Assembly: GCF_039521325.1 (NCBI RefSeq)
Contig: NZ_BAAACD010000016.1
Strand: one strand, 5' to 3'
Length of the DNA: 64,000 bases
Origin: Clostridium_X cadaveris
Lineage (GTDB): Bacteria; Bacillota; Clostridia; Clostridiales; Clostridiaceae
The position numbers and the translations under genes were made by a program. Below, piece by piece: positions 7,988-17,657 of the stretch. Within the stretch, counting starts at the first letter, position 1; each line of letters begins with the position of its first letter. Below the pieces are notes generated by a model, which saw only the letters and a list, made by a program, of their open reading frames with translations, was not told the origin of the DNA and did no database searches.

Positions 7988-8920
7988 CTATTCCTTAATA
8001 TATTCTTTGCCTTGATAAATATCATTATCTTCCAAATATTTATCTATAGCATTTAAAACTTCCCATTTCTTAAGACTCCACTGTGGCTCTATAAGCAAAT
8101 CTCTTGGTGCATCTCCTGTGATTCTATGCACTACTACCTCTGGCGGTAATAATGAAATAGCTTTGCTTATAAGCTCTATGTAATCTTCTTGGCTCATAAA
8201 ATTCATTTGACCGTTTTCATACAGTCGTACCATTAATGTATCTTTCATTAGATGTAGAAGGTGTATCTTTATTCCTTGTATATCTTTAGATGATAAATAT
8301 CTGATAGTTTCTATCATATCATCTCTTTTCTCTTGTGGCAGGCCAAATATAGTGTGTACGACTACATCTATGCCTCTCTCTCTTAAATCTTTAACTGCCT
8401 TTTCAAATACTGGTAATTCATATCCTCGATTTATAAGTTTTGCAGTAGATTCTTTTGAAGTTTGAAGTCCAAGCTCTACCCATACATATACCTTTTGGTT
8501 AAATTCCTCTAAAAGGTCTAAAACTTCTTTGCTTAAACAATCTGGTCTAGTAGCTATTGCTAAAGCTACAACCCCTTCCTGTTCAATAGCTTCTGAATAT
8601 TTTTCTCTAAGTACATCAATAGGTGCATATGTATTAGTATACGCCTGAAAGTACGCTATATATTTTCCACTTTTCCACTTTTTCATCATCATGTCTTTTA
8701 TATCATTAAATTGATGTGTGATAGAAAAATTCCTGTTTCCAGCAAAGTCTCCAGATCCTCTTTCACTACAAAAGATGCATCCTCCTCGACTTATAGTCCC
8801 ATCTCTATTAGGGCATGAAAATCCAGCATCAAGTGAAATTTTAAATACCTTTTCGCCAAATTTTTCTCTCAAGAAATAATTTAAACTATGGTATCTTTTG
8901 TCTCCCCATATTTTTTTCAT
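7988..8920 (-). CDS. TIGR01212 family radical SAM protein (YhcC-like)
   Basis: A 310-residue radical SAM enzyme. The iron-sulfur site is CPNRDGTISRGGCIFC near residue 35, a CxnCxxC variant with wide first spacing that is typical of the YhcC/TIGR01212 group, followed by SERGSGDFAG. SAM-site features (VALAIATRPDC, VWVELGLQTS, HTIFGLPQE) follow in order. The reaction is unknown; tRNA-linked roles have been suggested for the family. Start ATG is preceded by GAGGAT. It is a single-gene unit. Confidence 0.88.
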   Translation of the reverse strand: MKKIWGDKRYHSLNYFLREKFGEKVFKISLDAGFSCPNRDGTISRGGCIFCSERGSGDFAGNRNFSITHQFNDIKDMMMKKWKSGKYIAYFQAYTNTYAPIDVLREKYSEAIEQEGVVALAIATRPDCLSKEVLDLLEEFNQKVYVWVELGLQTSKESTAKLINRGYELPVFEKAVKDLRERGIDVVVHTIFGLPQEKRDDMIETIRYLSSKDIQGIKIHLLHLMKDTLMVRLYENGQMNFMSQEDYIELISKAISLLPPEVVVHRITGDAPRDLLIEPQWSLKKWEVLNAIDKYLEDNDIYQGKEYIKE

Positions 8921-8975
8921 GCTGCTATCCTCACTATTTAAATAAATTTAATTTTTCAATTATAAGTATACATTA

Positions 8976-10070
8976 TTATTTTTCAATCTTAAAGTCTTTT
9001 AAATTAATCTTTACCGATACAGGTGCAACTTTATTTTCCACATCATTGTATTCCTTTTCTCTTGCACTTAAATATAAATTACTTTCATCAAATCTTTCGA
9101 AGAATATATCATATTTTTCAGACGGAAATTCTGATGATAAATTCTCCACTATTATGTCTCCAGAATCAGAATTATAGCATCTAATTTTTGTGGCTCCACT
9201 ATCATCTTTATATTGAATCATTAAAAATTTTTCATCTTTAGAAAAAATCAAAAGTTCTACTTTTGCATCTTTTATAATGTCAAGTGGAAGTATCTCTTTT
9301 CCTATAGGAATCTCCCTTACATTGTTATTAAAGCTATCTCCTCCATTTCCTTTACCCTTTTTCTCCATATCCTCTACTTTTCCTTGTACCTTTAAATCAT
9401 CCTCAAGTTTAACTATGGAAATAAAAGCGTCCTTATCTTCACTAGAAACTGCTATCTTCCCTCCAGAATAATTAAATGAGCTTAAAGCAAATTGAGTTTC
9501 AGGAGAAACTTGAGTTTCCTTGATTTTTTCTTTATCATCTTTAGGATAAGCATATTGTGGAAGTCCTGCCTTATCTATAAGCAAATTAGTCTTAACATTA
9601 TTTTTCTGTCTTATTCTAAGATTTTCACCTTCCTTAAAGCTTTCTTCTTCCTTAGATATTTTTACATCCTTTATCTTATATCCGTCATCAGTTTTTTGGA
9701 CATTTATATCATGCTGTTCTAATATTGACACCACATTTTCCTTAGAATTTTTACATACCATTATTTTTACCATAGCACCATTAACAGCATTGCTTATCTC
9801 TTCCGTTTTCCATCCCATCATTCTTAAAGTATTATCAGGTTTTTCAAAATTTTCCTCTAAATCTAGATGCATAGCTTTTGCCTCATCATATTCTTCTTTA
9901 AATAAATGCTCCATGTAAGAGTCTATAAAGTTTATGACTTCTTTATTATTGAATACATCTATATTATTTTCCTTAGTCTCTTTATTTTTAGATAAACATG
10001 ATGAAAACATTGTAACTAAAAAAATTCCTAAAATAGCAATCAAAAAAGATTTATAAAACTTTTTCCCCAT
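8976..10070 (-). CDS. putative lipoprotein
   Basis: A 364-residue exported protein. Residues 1-25 form a type II signal peptide ending at FSSC, so Cys25 should be lipidated and the protein tethered outside the membrane. The rest is soluble, Lys/Glu/Asp-rich, with a helical first half and a beta-rich second half containing repeated SSE/FSK and D-x-D stretches. I recognise no catalytic motif. ATG follows AAAAGGAGTGAAG. It is divergent from the YkvI-type transporter gene. Confidence 0.75.
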   Translation of the reverse strand: MGKKFYKSFLIAILGIFLVTMFSSCLSKNKETKENNIDVFNNKEVINFIDSYMEHLFKEEYDEAKAMHLDLEENFEKPDNTLRMMGWKTEEISNAVNGAMVKIMVCKNSKENVVSILEQHDINVQKTDDGYKIKDVKISKEEESFKEGENLRIRQKNNVKTNLLIDKAGLPQYAYPKDDKEKIKETQVSPETQFALSSFNYSGGKIAVSSEDKDAFISIVKLEDDLKVQGKVEDMEKKGKGNGGDSFNNNVREIPIGKEILPLDIIKDAKVELLIFSKDEKFLMIQYKDDSGATKIRCYNSDSGDIIVENLSSEFPSEKYDIFFERFDESNLYLSAREKEYNDVENKVAPVSVKINLKDFKIEK

Positions 10071-10194
10071 AAAACTTCACTCCTTTTCTATATTTAATCA
10101 TTTTTATTATTCCTCATTTATATATTTATATAGATAAAATAATTTTTATGGAAAAATTTCTTCTTCACATCACTAAGAAAGGAGGATACATTAA

Positions 10195-11256
10195 ATGAAA
10201 AATATGATAGGTTTAATCTTTCAATTAGCAGCTGTATTTGTAGGTACTATAGTAGGTGCTGGACTAGCATCAGGAAAAGAAATAACAAACTTTTTTGCTG
10301 CCTATGGGTTTCCAAGTTTCTTTGGGATTCTTTTGTGTGGGGTGCTTTACATACTTATAGGTTCTCTAGTGTGTAAAATAAGCGTAAAGTACAATCTTCA
10401 ATCCTACAATGAATTTATGACTTTTGTAAGCCCTAATTTTCTAGGAAAGCTTACAGGACTTATAACTTCATTGTTTCTTTTAAGCAGTGCTTCTATAATT
10501 TTGGCAGCCAGTGGTGCTCTTTTAAATCAATTTTTAGGAGTTCCTAAATGGGTAGGTATGATTTTAATGGGTATTTTCACTCTTTCAACTCTGCTAAAAG
10601 ATACTCAAGGATTAGTCAAAATAAATACCTTTATAGTTCCTTGCTTAATCACTATAATAATTACTATATTTTCTCTCTATATTTTTTTCTACAAAGATAT
10701 AATAACTATATCTCACCTTGCTGCTATATCTTGTGAAAAAGATAATTGGTTTACATCAACTCTACTTTATACAGGTTTTAATCTTCTAAGTTGTACAGGA
10801 GTTCTTGTCCCATTAAGCAGAGAAATAAAAAACACAAAAGTTTTGACTACTGGAGTTGTAATTGGAGCAAGCATACTAACAATATTGTGTATTTTCTTAA
10901 ACATAATGCTTATGCTTAATAAACCTTACATCTATGATTATGAGATACCTCTTCTCTATATAGCAAACAGATTTGGTAAGCCTCTTCAAATAATGCTTTT
11001 AATGGTAATATGGTGTGAGATGTTTTCAACTCAAGTTTCTGATATCTACAGCATAAGTAAAACTTTAGACGAGAGATTTAAAATTCCATTTAAGAAAGGT
11101 ATATTTTTGGTATTCTTAGTGACCATTCCTATATCTCAAATAGGATTTGGACGTTTGATATCTATACTATACCCTTTCTTTGGAGCTTTAAGTCTCATCT
11201 TCCTATCGCAGCTTATACTTTTTTATATACGTTTAAATAAGAAGTCTAAGTCATAA
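10195..11256 (+). CDS. YkvI family membrane transporter
   Basis: A 353-residue membrane protein with about ten hydrophobic segments. The first segment holds VGTIVGAGLASGKEITNFF, the glycine-rich unwound helix that marks the YkvI branch of the amino-acid/LeuT-fold carriers, and the last ends IRLNKKSKS in the cytosol. Substrate is unknown. AAGGAGG lies before the ATG. The gene ends at a strong bidirectional terminator and is otherwise alone. Confidence 0.8.
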   Translation: MKNMIGLIFQLAAVFVGTIVGAGLASGKEITNFFAAYGFPSFFGILLCGVLYILIGSLVCKISVKYNLQSYNEFMTFVSPNFLGKLTGLITSLFLLSSASIILAASGALLNQFLGVPKWVGMILMGIFTLSTLLKDTQGLVKINTFIVPCLITIIITIFSLYIFFYKDIITISHLAAISCEKDNWFTSTLLYTGFNLLSCTGVLVPLSREIKNTKVLTTGVVIGASILTILCIFLNIMLMLNKPYIYDYEIPLLYIANRFGKPLQIMLLMVIWCEMFSTQVSDIYSISKTLDERFKIPFKKGIFLVFLVTIPISQIGFGRLISILYPFFGALSLIFLSQLILFYIRLNKKSKS

Positions 11257-11260
11257 AAAT

Positions 11261-11298
11261 AGCGTGTTGCATAATTATTAAACATTTTGCAACACGCT
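11261..11298. terminator. bidirectional terminator
   Basis: AGCGTGTTGCA/TGCAACACGCT perfect 11-base stem between the convergent YkvI and chemoreceptor genes, with T-rich tails both ways. Confidence 0.85.
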
Positions 11299-11307
11299 TC
11301 TATTTCT

Positions 11308-13095
11308 CTATATCTTGTAAGCATCTGTACACTCACTAAATACCTTGCTGGTTTCCTTGAAACCTTCTATAAAATTTTTCAAATCTTCTATTCTCTCATT
11401 ATAGACATTAATACTATTTTTAACTTCTTTTGCAGATACATAATTGATCTTTGCTACAAATGCCATTTCATTTACTATGCCTCCTATCTTCTCTATGTGT
11501 TTGTATTCTCTGTCTAAATCATTTATATTTCTTATTATAGTTTCTGAGATATTCTGCATACAAAGTGTACTTTCATAATTCATATTTTTAATTTCATAAA
11601 GTCTTTTAACTTCATCTTCCCAAAATTTATATTGCTGATTTACGCTTACTATAAGCATGCTTACATCACTTGTAAATTTATATAAATTACTGTTTATATC
11701 TCTTGCTGCTATACGACTCTGTTCCGCTAACCTCCTTAAGGAATCCAATATAACTATAAAATCTTTCCCATCTTCTCCCGACCTAGCTGCTTTTATCGAT
11801 GCATTAAGAGATAGTAAATTTACCTGCTCTGCAATATTATCTACCATATTTGCAATTTGTGTTATATTTTTTATTCTATCTTTAATCTCTACTCCCTTAT
11901 TATTTACTTCCCTAAATTTTTTAAGGGCACTCTCCATATTTTTATTAAAGCACTCTATGCTTTCATAACTTTTAAAGCTTTTTTCTACATACTTTTCCAT
12001 CTCACTTTTATTTATATTCTCTAAATCTATCATAGACTTAAGCACAGCTACATTTTTATTTAGCGTTTTTGTTGCAACTTCTGTTCTTATTACATTTTCA
12101 TCTACTCTTTTAGCTATTAAGGTTATTATATTTGAAATCCCATTGGCAGTATTTTTAATTGATTCATAACCACTGTTCATATTATTTATAAATCGATGCA
12201 TATCATCACTTATTCCTTTATACTCAATAATGCTATTCCTTTCTTTAAGCTTAAATTCCCTTAACATATTATTAAGCTCCTCAAATTGGTCATGAGTTTT
12301 TATAGATACATTATCATAATATTTTTTCTCATTCAATTTACAAATCTCTTTTTTTAAAAATCTTTTTGGTCTTAGTAGAATATTTAAGATTGTAAAAGTC
12401 AAAATCGAAATTAAAATTGATGATATCGCTGCAACTTTAAAGTTTGATAGACATCCGTTGATTAATAAGCTTAGAAAAAAAACTATTAAAGATATCTTTC
12501 CTTCTATAAGATTGATACAACCAAAATATAATGTACTGTTTATTGCATATCTATATTCATTATATATGTCATATGGAAACTCAATATCTAAAATCAATAC
12601 TTCATATGTTTTCTCTATTTCTTTAATATATAATCTCTCATTAAAATAACCCTCGCAGCCTTCCAATATACCATAAAATAAATCTACATATCCTATATTA
12701 GAGGTAAAGGTTACCCTTGCTTGCTTCTTACTTATTTCAACAATATCAAGTTCTCCTATATATATGTATTTCATTTTCTTCCATATATATTTTAAAATAT
12801 CATTTAGAGATTTTAAAAACATATATATGTTGTCGCATGTGAAGTATCCCGGATATCGTTCCTGAAGATTATCAAGAAATTCTTTCCCAAACTCCTTCCA
12901 GATTTCATCTTCACTTTTATCTGTAAGATCCGAAATATTATGTACTATATCACACATGATTTTTTTATTCTGGTTTTCTATTTGAATTATAATATCTTCA
13001 TATTTGTACGCTTTTATAGATTCATTTATCACTTCATCTCCATAGAGGTTACGGCCTATACCTATCCAATTAAAAAAATCTTTACCTTTAGTCAC
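11308..13095 (-). CDS. methyl-accepting chemotaxis-like protein with H-NOX-like sensor domain
   Basis: 595 residues. Residues 1-180 align with the H-NOX (heme NO/O2-binding) fold: IGRNLYGDEVINE near 14, EDEIWKEFGKEFLDNL near 62-77, YPGYF at 81. The usual proximal His (in DEVH) is replaced here by Leu101 (NDIL), and the YxSxR heme-propionate motif is FTSNI (130-134), so heme binding is doubtful. Two membrane helices follow (203-240), then a HAMP-like stretch and a receptor signalling domain with AEQVNLLSLNASIKAARSGE at its tip. The frame opens at 13140, but AGAGGGTGA precedes the GTG at 13095, which gives the family's normal N-terminus. It probably signals to CheA or acts alone; no che genes are present. 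Confidence 0.8.
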   Translation of the reverse strand: MTKGKDFFNWIGIGRNLYGDEVINESIKAYKYEDIIIQIENQNKKIMCDIVHNISDLTDKSEDEIWKEFGKEFLDNLQERYPGYFTCDNIYMFLKSLNDILKYIWKKMKYIYIGELDIVEISKKQARVTFTSNIGYVDLFYGILEGCEGYFNERLYIKEIEKTYEVLILDIEFPYDIYNEYRYAINSTLYFGCINLIEGKISLIVFFLSLLINGCLSNFKVAAISSILISILTFTILNILLRPKRFLKKEICKLNEKKYYDNVSIKTHDQFEELNNMLREFKLKERNSIIEYKGISDDMHRFINNMNSGYESIKNTANGISNIITLIAKRVDENVIRTEVATKTLNKNVAVLKSMIDLENINKSEMEKYVEKSFKSYESIECFNKNMESALKKFREVNNKGVEIKDRIKNITQIANMVDNIAEQVNLLSLNASIKAARSGEDGKDFIVILDSLRRLAEQSRIAARDINSNLYKFTSDVSMLIVSVNQQYKFWEDEVKRLYEIKNMNYESTLCMQNISETIIRNINDLDREYKHIEKIGGIVNEMAFVAKINYVSAKEVKNSINVYNERIEDLKNFIEGFKETSKVFSECTDAYKI

Positions 13096-13179
13096 TATTA
13101 ATTTCACCCTCTCACAATACACAATAAAGCAATTATACATTACTCATAAGGTATTGTTAATATATATTAAAAATAGATT

Positions 13180-13204
13180 GGACTTCCAATCAATTAGGAA
13201 GTCC
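13180..13204 (-). terminator. terminator after sleC
   Basis: GGACTTCC/GGAAGTCC perfect stem; on the minus strand it is followed by AATCTATTTTTA. Confidence 0.7.
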
Positions 13205-13219
13205 TCACTTTGTGACTTT

Positions 13220-14563
13220 TTACAAGTCATCCCAATATTTTATTTTAGGCACTTCTCCTAAGGAATGGTATCCTAATCCTAATGGTGGATAAAAATCTTT
13301 CTCCTGAACTGGAGATATTTCCCCTATTCCGCCTCTAAGTTCTGCTATTTTTGTAACTCCTACATATATTTGCGATAATTTATACCAAGTTGAATAGTCT
13401 ACATTACCTGTCTGTGGTAATCCAAATATCCCTTGGAATACTTTTACTGATTCTTTTGTATTAGGTCCATATATTCCATCTACTCTTACCTTAGGTATTA
13501 AAGGATAATTTTGGGCAATTCTATTTAAATAAGTCTGAACTGTAATAACTGGTTGGCCTCTTGAGCCTATTTCTAGTGTATATCCTGGATAAGATCGTGG
13601 TATGCCTTCAACTTCTTCTGCAGTAACTAAGTTTATGTCATCTCCATAATAAGTAGTTAGGATATCGTAAGGTGTCTTTCCTTGATCCCCTAAATACTTG
13701 CTTCCCCATTGAGTCATCCATCCTGGACACTGTACTTGTACCCCATCGCAATATTGTGTTAATAGGGGTTGTCTAACTCCACTTCTTTTTACATAAGTCG
13801 CAAATAGCTCATCTACTATTCTACTTATATTCTCGTATATATTTCTTCCATAACTAAAAGCATGATCATATGCAGTTGAATTTGTAATGTCAAAAGTCTT
13901 TCCTCTGCTTGGATACCATTCTGTATATATTCTATTTAATGTAAATGAAACTATTGCATATACATTAGCTCTTATAGTATTTTCAGACCATGTAGAATAT
14001 ATTTCACTACTAGCTACATTTTTTATATATTCTGGAAATAGCACTGTATAATTAGGCCCTGATGAATTTGGACCTCCATCATGTACAATTATAAATTCTG
14101 GAACTACAACATTAGGTAAAACTACTTGCCCTGTAGATTTTGGCATAGGTTTTATTGGTTCCTCTGGGATTTTAGCTGGATAATTTCCTACTAAAACGTT
14201 AGGCTGTATTATGATTATAGTTTCATTTTGCCTTGTTAAGCCCTTATCTCCTCTTAAATATATTTGCTGTAATGCTGTAATCTCAGGATATATCTGTACC
14301 CCTTTTATCAATTGAGGGGCATACCCTTCTGCTTCTACCATAACATCTGAAAAACTATATGGAACTTTATCTGATGGTCTTTGTGAAAATTCTATTGGTG
14401 GCGCTTCTAACTCTACCACATCTGTGACACCAGATGAATTTGTCTGAATAGTATCTGATGCTCTTTGTTCTGCACCAACAGGTGTTATTGTGACTTTAGC
14501 TTTATCAATAGGTATATAGCTGTCATTTTCAAAAACCTGAACCTTTAAATATCCAGTTGCCAT
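13220..14563 (-). CDS. sleC: spore cortex-lytic enzyme SleC
   Basis: 447-residue germination-specific cortex hydrolase precursor. The N-terminal 140 residues are a beta-rich pre/pro region. The core (about 190-300) is the SpoIID-like lytic domain with NTIRANVYAIVSFTLNRIYT, TAYDHAFSYGRNIYENI and CPGWMTQWGS. A PG_binding_1 domain (LEIGSRGQPVITVQTYLNRI, VDGIYGPNTKESVKVFQ) lies near 330-400, with a short tail. In clostridia this zymogen is cut by a Csp protease during germination, and a Csp gene lies immediately upstream. The ATG at 14563 follows AAAAGGAG; an upstream in-frame ATG at 14590 lacks one. It is expected to be made in the forespore. Confidence 0.92.
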   Translation of the reverse strand: MATGYLKVQVFENDSYIPIDKAKVTITPVGAEQRASDTIQTNSSGVTDVVELEAPPIEFSQRPSDKVPYSFSDVMVEAEGYAPQLIKGVQIYPEITALQQIYLRGDKGLTRQNETIIIIQPNVLVGNYPAKIPEEPIKPMPKSTGQVVLPNVVVPEFIIVHDGGPNSSGPNYTVLFPEYIKNVASSEIYSTWSENTIRANVYAIVSFTLNRIYTEWYPSRGKTFDITNSTAYDHAFSYGRNIYENISRIVDELFATYVKRSGVRQPLLTQYCDGVQVQCPGWMTQWGSKYLGDQGKTPYDILTTYYGDDINLVTAEEVEGIPRSYPGYTLEIGSRGQPVITVQTYLNRIAQNYPLIPKVRVDGIYGPNTKESVKVFQGIFGLPQTGNVDYSTWYKLSQIYVGVTKIAELRGGIGEISPVQEKDFYPPLGLGYHSLGEVPKIKYWDDL

Positions 14564-14594
14564 AAATAATCTCCTTTTAAAATGCTTCATTATA

Positions 14595-14601
14595 TAATAT
14601 G
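14595..14601 (-). promoter_or_regulatory. possible forespore sigma-G type -10 for sleC
   Basis: Reads CATATTA on the minus strand, which fits the forespore -10 CATWHTA, 32 bases before the sleC start. The -35 region (TGGTAAC) is only a partial fit. Confidence 0.3.
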
Positions 14602-14694
14602 ATAAAAGAACTAATTCGTTACCATTTTATTACACTTTCTTTATTTTATTTTCTTGCCAATCAATAATTGTACTAATAGATCTTATTGATTCTA

Positions 14695-16419
14695 TTAATT
14701 TATTCTATTAAGCCTAAGCAGGTTTAAAGCATTATTTAAACACACTTCCCCATAGCCCCATACAGTATCAGGATATACTACATCAGTTCTTTCTCTTTTT
14801 GCTCCTTTAACTAGATAATATTTCAGCCTTTCTCCATAAAGTATGACGTCATTCCCTTTAACGATTCCCCACTCTAAAAGCAATGCACATATTCCTGATA
14901 CCTCTGGTGTTGCCATAGACGTCCCACTTTTTGTCCCGTATCTATTTCTAGGAATTGCTGCTTCTATGTTTTCTCCTGGAGCTACTATATCTGGTTTTAA
15001 CACAGGATTATTGATAGACCCTCTTCCAGAAAATGATGATATATTTCCCGTAAATGGGTTATAACTTCCAACAGATATAACATTTTCAACAGTCGCAGGT
15101 ATCCCTAATGTATTGTATATATCTGGATTTAAAAATTTTGTTTCTTTATTCAAACTTGAAGTTACAGCCATCCACATATTGTATATGCTGGTTGTCTCAT
15201 TTAATAATTTAATTCTAATAGTCCATACACCACTTAATAAAAATTGATTTTCTGGAGAAAGTAAGCTTATTATAATTTCTCCATCTATATCAAATGGCTT
15301 AGGTCCTGTGTAATATATTAATACTCTATCCCTACCAACCTGTCTATCAAAAAATTCTTCTCTAATATCTATTACACCACTGCTTTGCGAAGCTGGATTT
15401 ATTATTTCAATACTTATATTGCTTAGTAATCCCTTGTACAAAGGTATAGTTATATTTGACTCATCTCTAGCAATAGTCAAGGCTATGTCCTGTGTTTTCT
15501 TGAGAATTCCCCCTACATGCTGAGATGTGTCTCCATCATTTCCTGAAGCAGCTACAAAAACTATTGGTTCTAATGCACTTACTGTTGATATATACTTCTC
15601 AAATAAACTTTTTCCATTATGAGCTCCACTATTAGTGCTAAGGCTTAAGTTTATAACTAAGGGTTTGTTTAATTCTTTAGATTTATCTATAAGGAATTTA
15701 ATTCCTCTCATTATTAGTGTACTTGTCCCCATGTTTAAACTTCCTTTAGGAGTTATTTTAACCATGGCAATGGAACTCTTATATGCAGGTCCATAATATA
15801 CTTGACTTATTTTCCCTCCTCCACAGGCAATACTTGCTACATGCGTACCATGTCCATTGTCATCAACTTCATCAACTATGCTGAATGGATCTGTTGAATC
15901 AATAGCCTGTTGAATCTGATTTTTATTCCATATCTTTCCCCCTTGAGATAAGTCATATATATATTCTATCCTGGTTTTTCCATCATCATCTTTAAAAGCT
16001 GGATGCGTGTAATCTATACCTGAATCTATAAATCCTACAAGAACTCCTTCTCCACTTAAATTATATGCATTCCATGCTTCGTTTACACAAGAAACTCTAT
16101 TACTTACAGCATAAGAAGTATAAAGAACTTTCGGAAGTTCTACATAATCTATCCCTCTTATCTTCAAAATACTATCTATTTGTGAAATAGGAAGATATAC
16201 AATTCCATATCCGAAACCTAAATTCTCAAAACTCCCCCCGAAACTTTCCGTAGATTCTCTTACAATAGCTTCATCTTCTCCAAATAGTACTACAAATTCT
16301 ACCTTTCCTGGCAAAAGGACATCTTCAATAGAGAGTTTATATAATCTTTCTCTTAAAGAAGGAGGTAATTTTAAAATTAAGTTTACTGATCCATCACTTA
16401 ATATGTTACTCACTCCCAT
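14695..16419 (-). CDS. Csp-type subtilisin-like germination protease
   Basis: 574-residue S8 serine protease of the clostridial Csp group. A prodomain of about 100 residues is followed by a subtilisin domain with an intact triad: Asp132 (FIDSGIDYTHP), His190 (NGHGTHVAS) and Ser501 (GTSMATPE), plus oxyanion Asn294 (AASGND). The about 130-residue insert between Asn and Ser is the jelly-roll domain of Csp proteins. Because the triad is complete it resembles active CspB rather than the pseudoprotease CspC. It lies 131 bases upstream of sleC in the same direction and should cleave pro-SleC in the spore. Only one csp gene is visible here. Confidence 0.9.
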   Translation of the reverse strand: MGVSNILSDGSVNLILKLPPSLRERLYKLSIEDVLLPGKVEFVVLFGEDEAIVRESTESFGGSFENLGFGYGIVYLPISQIDSILKIRGIDYVELPKVLYTSYAVSNRVSCVNEAWNAYNLSGEGVLVGFIDSGIDYTHPAFKDDDGKTRIEYIYDLSQGGKIWNKNQIQQAIDSTDPFSIVDEVDDNGHGTHVASIACGGGKISQVYYGPAYKSSIAMVKITPKGSLNMGTSTLIMRGIKFLIDKSKELNKPLVINLSLSTNSGAHNGKSLFEKYISTVSALEPIVFVAASGNDGDTSQHVGGILKKTQDIALTIARDESNITIPLYKGLLSNISIEIINPASQSSGVIDIREEFFDRQVGRDRVLIYYTGPKPFDIDGEIIISLLSPENQFLLSGVWTIRIKLLNETTSIYNMWMAVTSSLNKETKFLNPDIYNTLGIPATVENVISVGSYNPFTGNISSFSGRGSINNPVLKPDIVAPGENIEAAIPRNRYGTKSGTSMATPEVSGICALLLEWGIVKGNDVILYGERLKYYLVKGAKRERTDVVYPDTVWGYGEVCLNNALNLLRLNRIN

Positions 16420-16503
16420 TTTTTTCTATACAATATATAATTATGATTATTCTATTTAATTGGTGAAAGAGTTTTTTACTTACTTAAAATATTTCTTTTT
16501 AGT

Positions 16504-16545
16504 AAAATAAAAAACTTTAGAATTTCTCCTAAAGTTTTTTATTTT
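16504..16545. terminator. bidirectional terminator
   Basis: A 17-base perfect stem (core AACTTTAG/CTAAAGTT) with A/T-rich flanks, just after the stop of the XRE-type regulator. Confidence 0.8.
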
Positions 16546-16559
16546 GCTAAAAATTGATT

Positions 16560-17249
16560 TTAGCCTTTAAGTATTATTTCAAGTTTTAATAATTTTCCTA
16601 GAGGTATTATGTCTTTTATATTTAAAGTTTCTGTTCTAACGTCTCCTCTAGAATTGTTTAAAAGAAGTACTTTTGTATTATCTAATTTTTTTATAGCTCT
16701 TACAGCTCTCATACCTTTATACTCTACAAAACATATACTGTTGTTCTCTATTTCTTTTATAGATGCACAAAAAGCTATATCTCCTTTTTGAATTCTATAT
16801 CCAGCCATATCTTCATCAGCAATCTCTAAAAAGAATACTTTATCCTGATTAAAGCCCTCTATCTTATTCGAATGTACTGCCATTTCTCTATATCCCTTAA
16901 GATTCTTTAATGTATAATCATATACTGGCACGTTTCTCATAACATCTCCAAAAGCTTTATTCCATATATCTTTAACTTCTTCCTTTGGTGCTGTTTTAAA
17001 ATTCTTATTATACATAGCTGGGGATTCCTTAGTACTTCCAGCTTCCTCTTCTACAGACATGCCTATGTCATTTATATTTTTATTTAAAATCTTGGATACC
17101 TTTGTAATCATCTTTTCATTTATGATCTTTCTTCCAAGTTCAACTTCATTTATGAAACTTTCAGATACTCCAAGTTTCTTGGCAAGCTGTTTTTGAGTCA
17201 TTTTATTATCTTCTCTAGCCCTTTTTATTTTATCTCCTACTCTGCTCAC
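16560..17249 (-). CDS. XRE-type regulator with LexA/S24-like C-terminal domain
   Basis: 229 residues. Residues 5-60 form a Cro/C1 helix-turn-helix (MTQKQLAKKLGVSESFINEV). Residues 105-229 follow the LexA/CI peptidase-dimerisation fold (VPVYDY..., RIQKGDIAF, VRAIKK, IPLGKLLKLE). The expected catalytic Ser in a DSM motif is Asp147 (DEDM) and the expected Lys is Arg184, so self-cleavage is unlikely. GTG start with GAGAGGA nine bases before it. It heads a probable unit with the DUF3783 gene and cyclophilin upstream; the target is unknown. Confidence 0.78.
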   Translation of the reverse strand: MSRVGDKIKRAREDNKMTQKQLAKKLGVSESFINEVELGRKIINEKMITKVSKILNKNINDIGMSVEEEAGSTKESPAMYNKNFKTAPKEEVKDIWNKAFGDVMRNVPVYDYTLKNLKGYREMAVHSNKIEGFNQDKVFFLEIADEDMAGYRIQKGDIAFCASIKEIENNSICFVEYKGMRAVRAIKKLDNTKVLLLNNSRGDVRTETLNIKDIIPLGKLLKLEIILKG

Positions 17250-17276
17250 CTTTATTCGTCCTCTCTAAATAAAATA

Positions 17277-17639
17277 CTATTTTTTAGAATTATTCCTATA
17301 CCATTCTCTTTCTTCTACTAAATGGTTTAGTAAATAATTAAAAGACCATTTGCTTGAGTTTTCTGTTACCGCTGCAAGTATAGGTGTTTTTCCAATACCT
17401 GCTCTTATCAACTTAACCATATTCATTATCTCATTTTGGTTATAACCATCCATAAGTATAACTTTTTCATCGGGAAGCTTAGTCACAGTTCCCATATGAG
17501 CTTTCCCATTTATTATGTCAGCTATTTTACAAGATGCCATATCAGGCTTTATATCTATATATTCTATTCTTGAAATAGATAAAAAATCTTTTTCTTCTTT
17601 TGTTAATCCATACACTAAAAGAAGCCTTTTACTATTCAT
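17277..17639 (-). CDS. DUF3783 domain protein
   Basis: A 120-residue soluble protein of the small DUF3783 family seen in clostridia. Diagnostic features are VTKLPDEKVILMDGYN in the middle and LAAVTENSSKWSFNYLLNHL before the C-terminus. No enzymatic or binding residues can be assigned. It lies 18 bases after the cyclophilin gene and 27 bases before the XRE regulator, so the three are probably cotranscribed. Confidence 0.82.
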   Translation of the reverse strand: MNSKRLLLVYGLTKEEKDFLSISRIEYIDIKPDMASCKIADIINGKAHMGTVTKLPDEKVILMDGYNQNEIMNMVKLIRAGIGKTPILAAVTENSSKWSFNYLLNHLVEEREWYRNNSKK

Positions 17640-17657
17640 AGCTGTACCTACCTTCTA

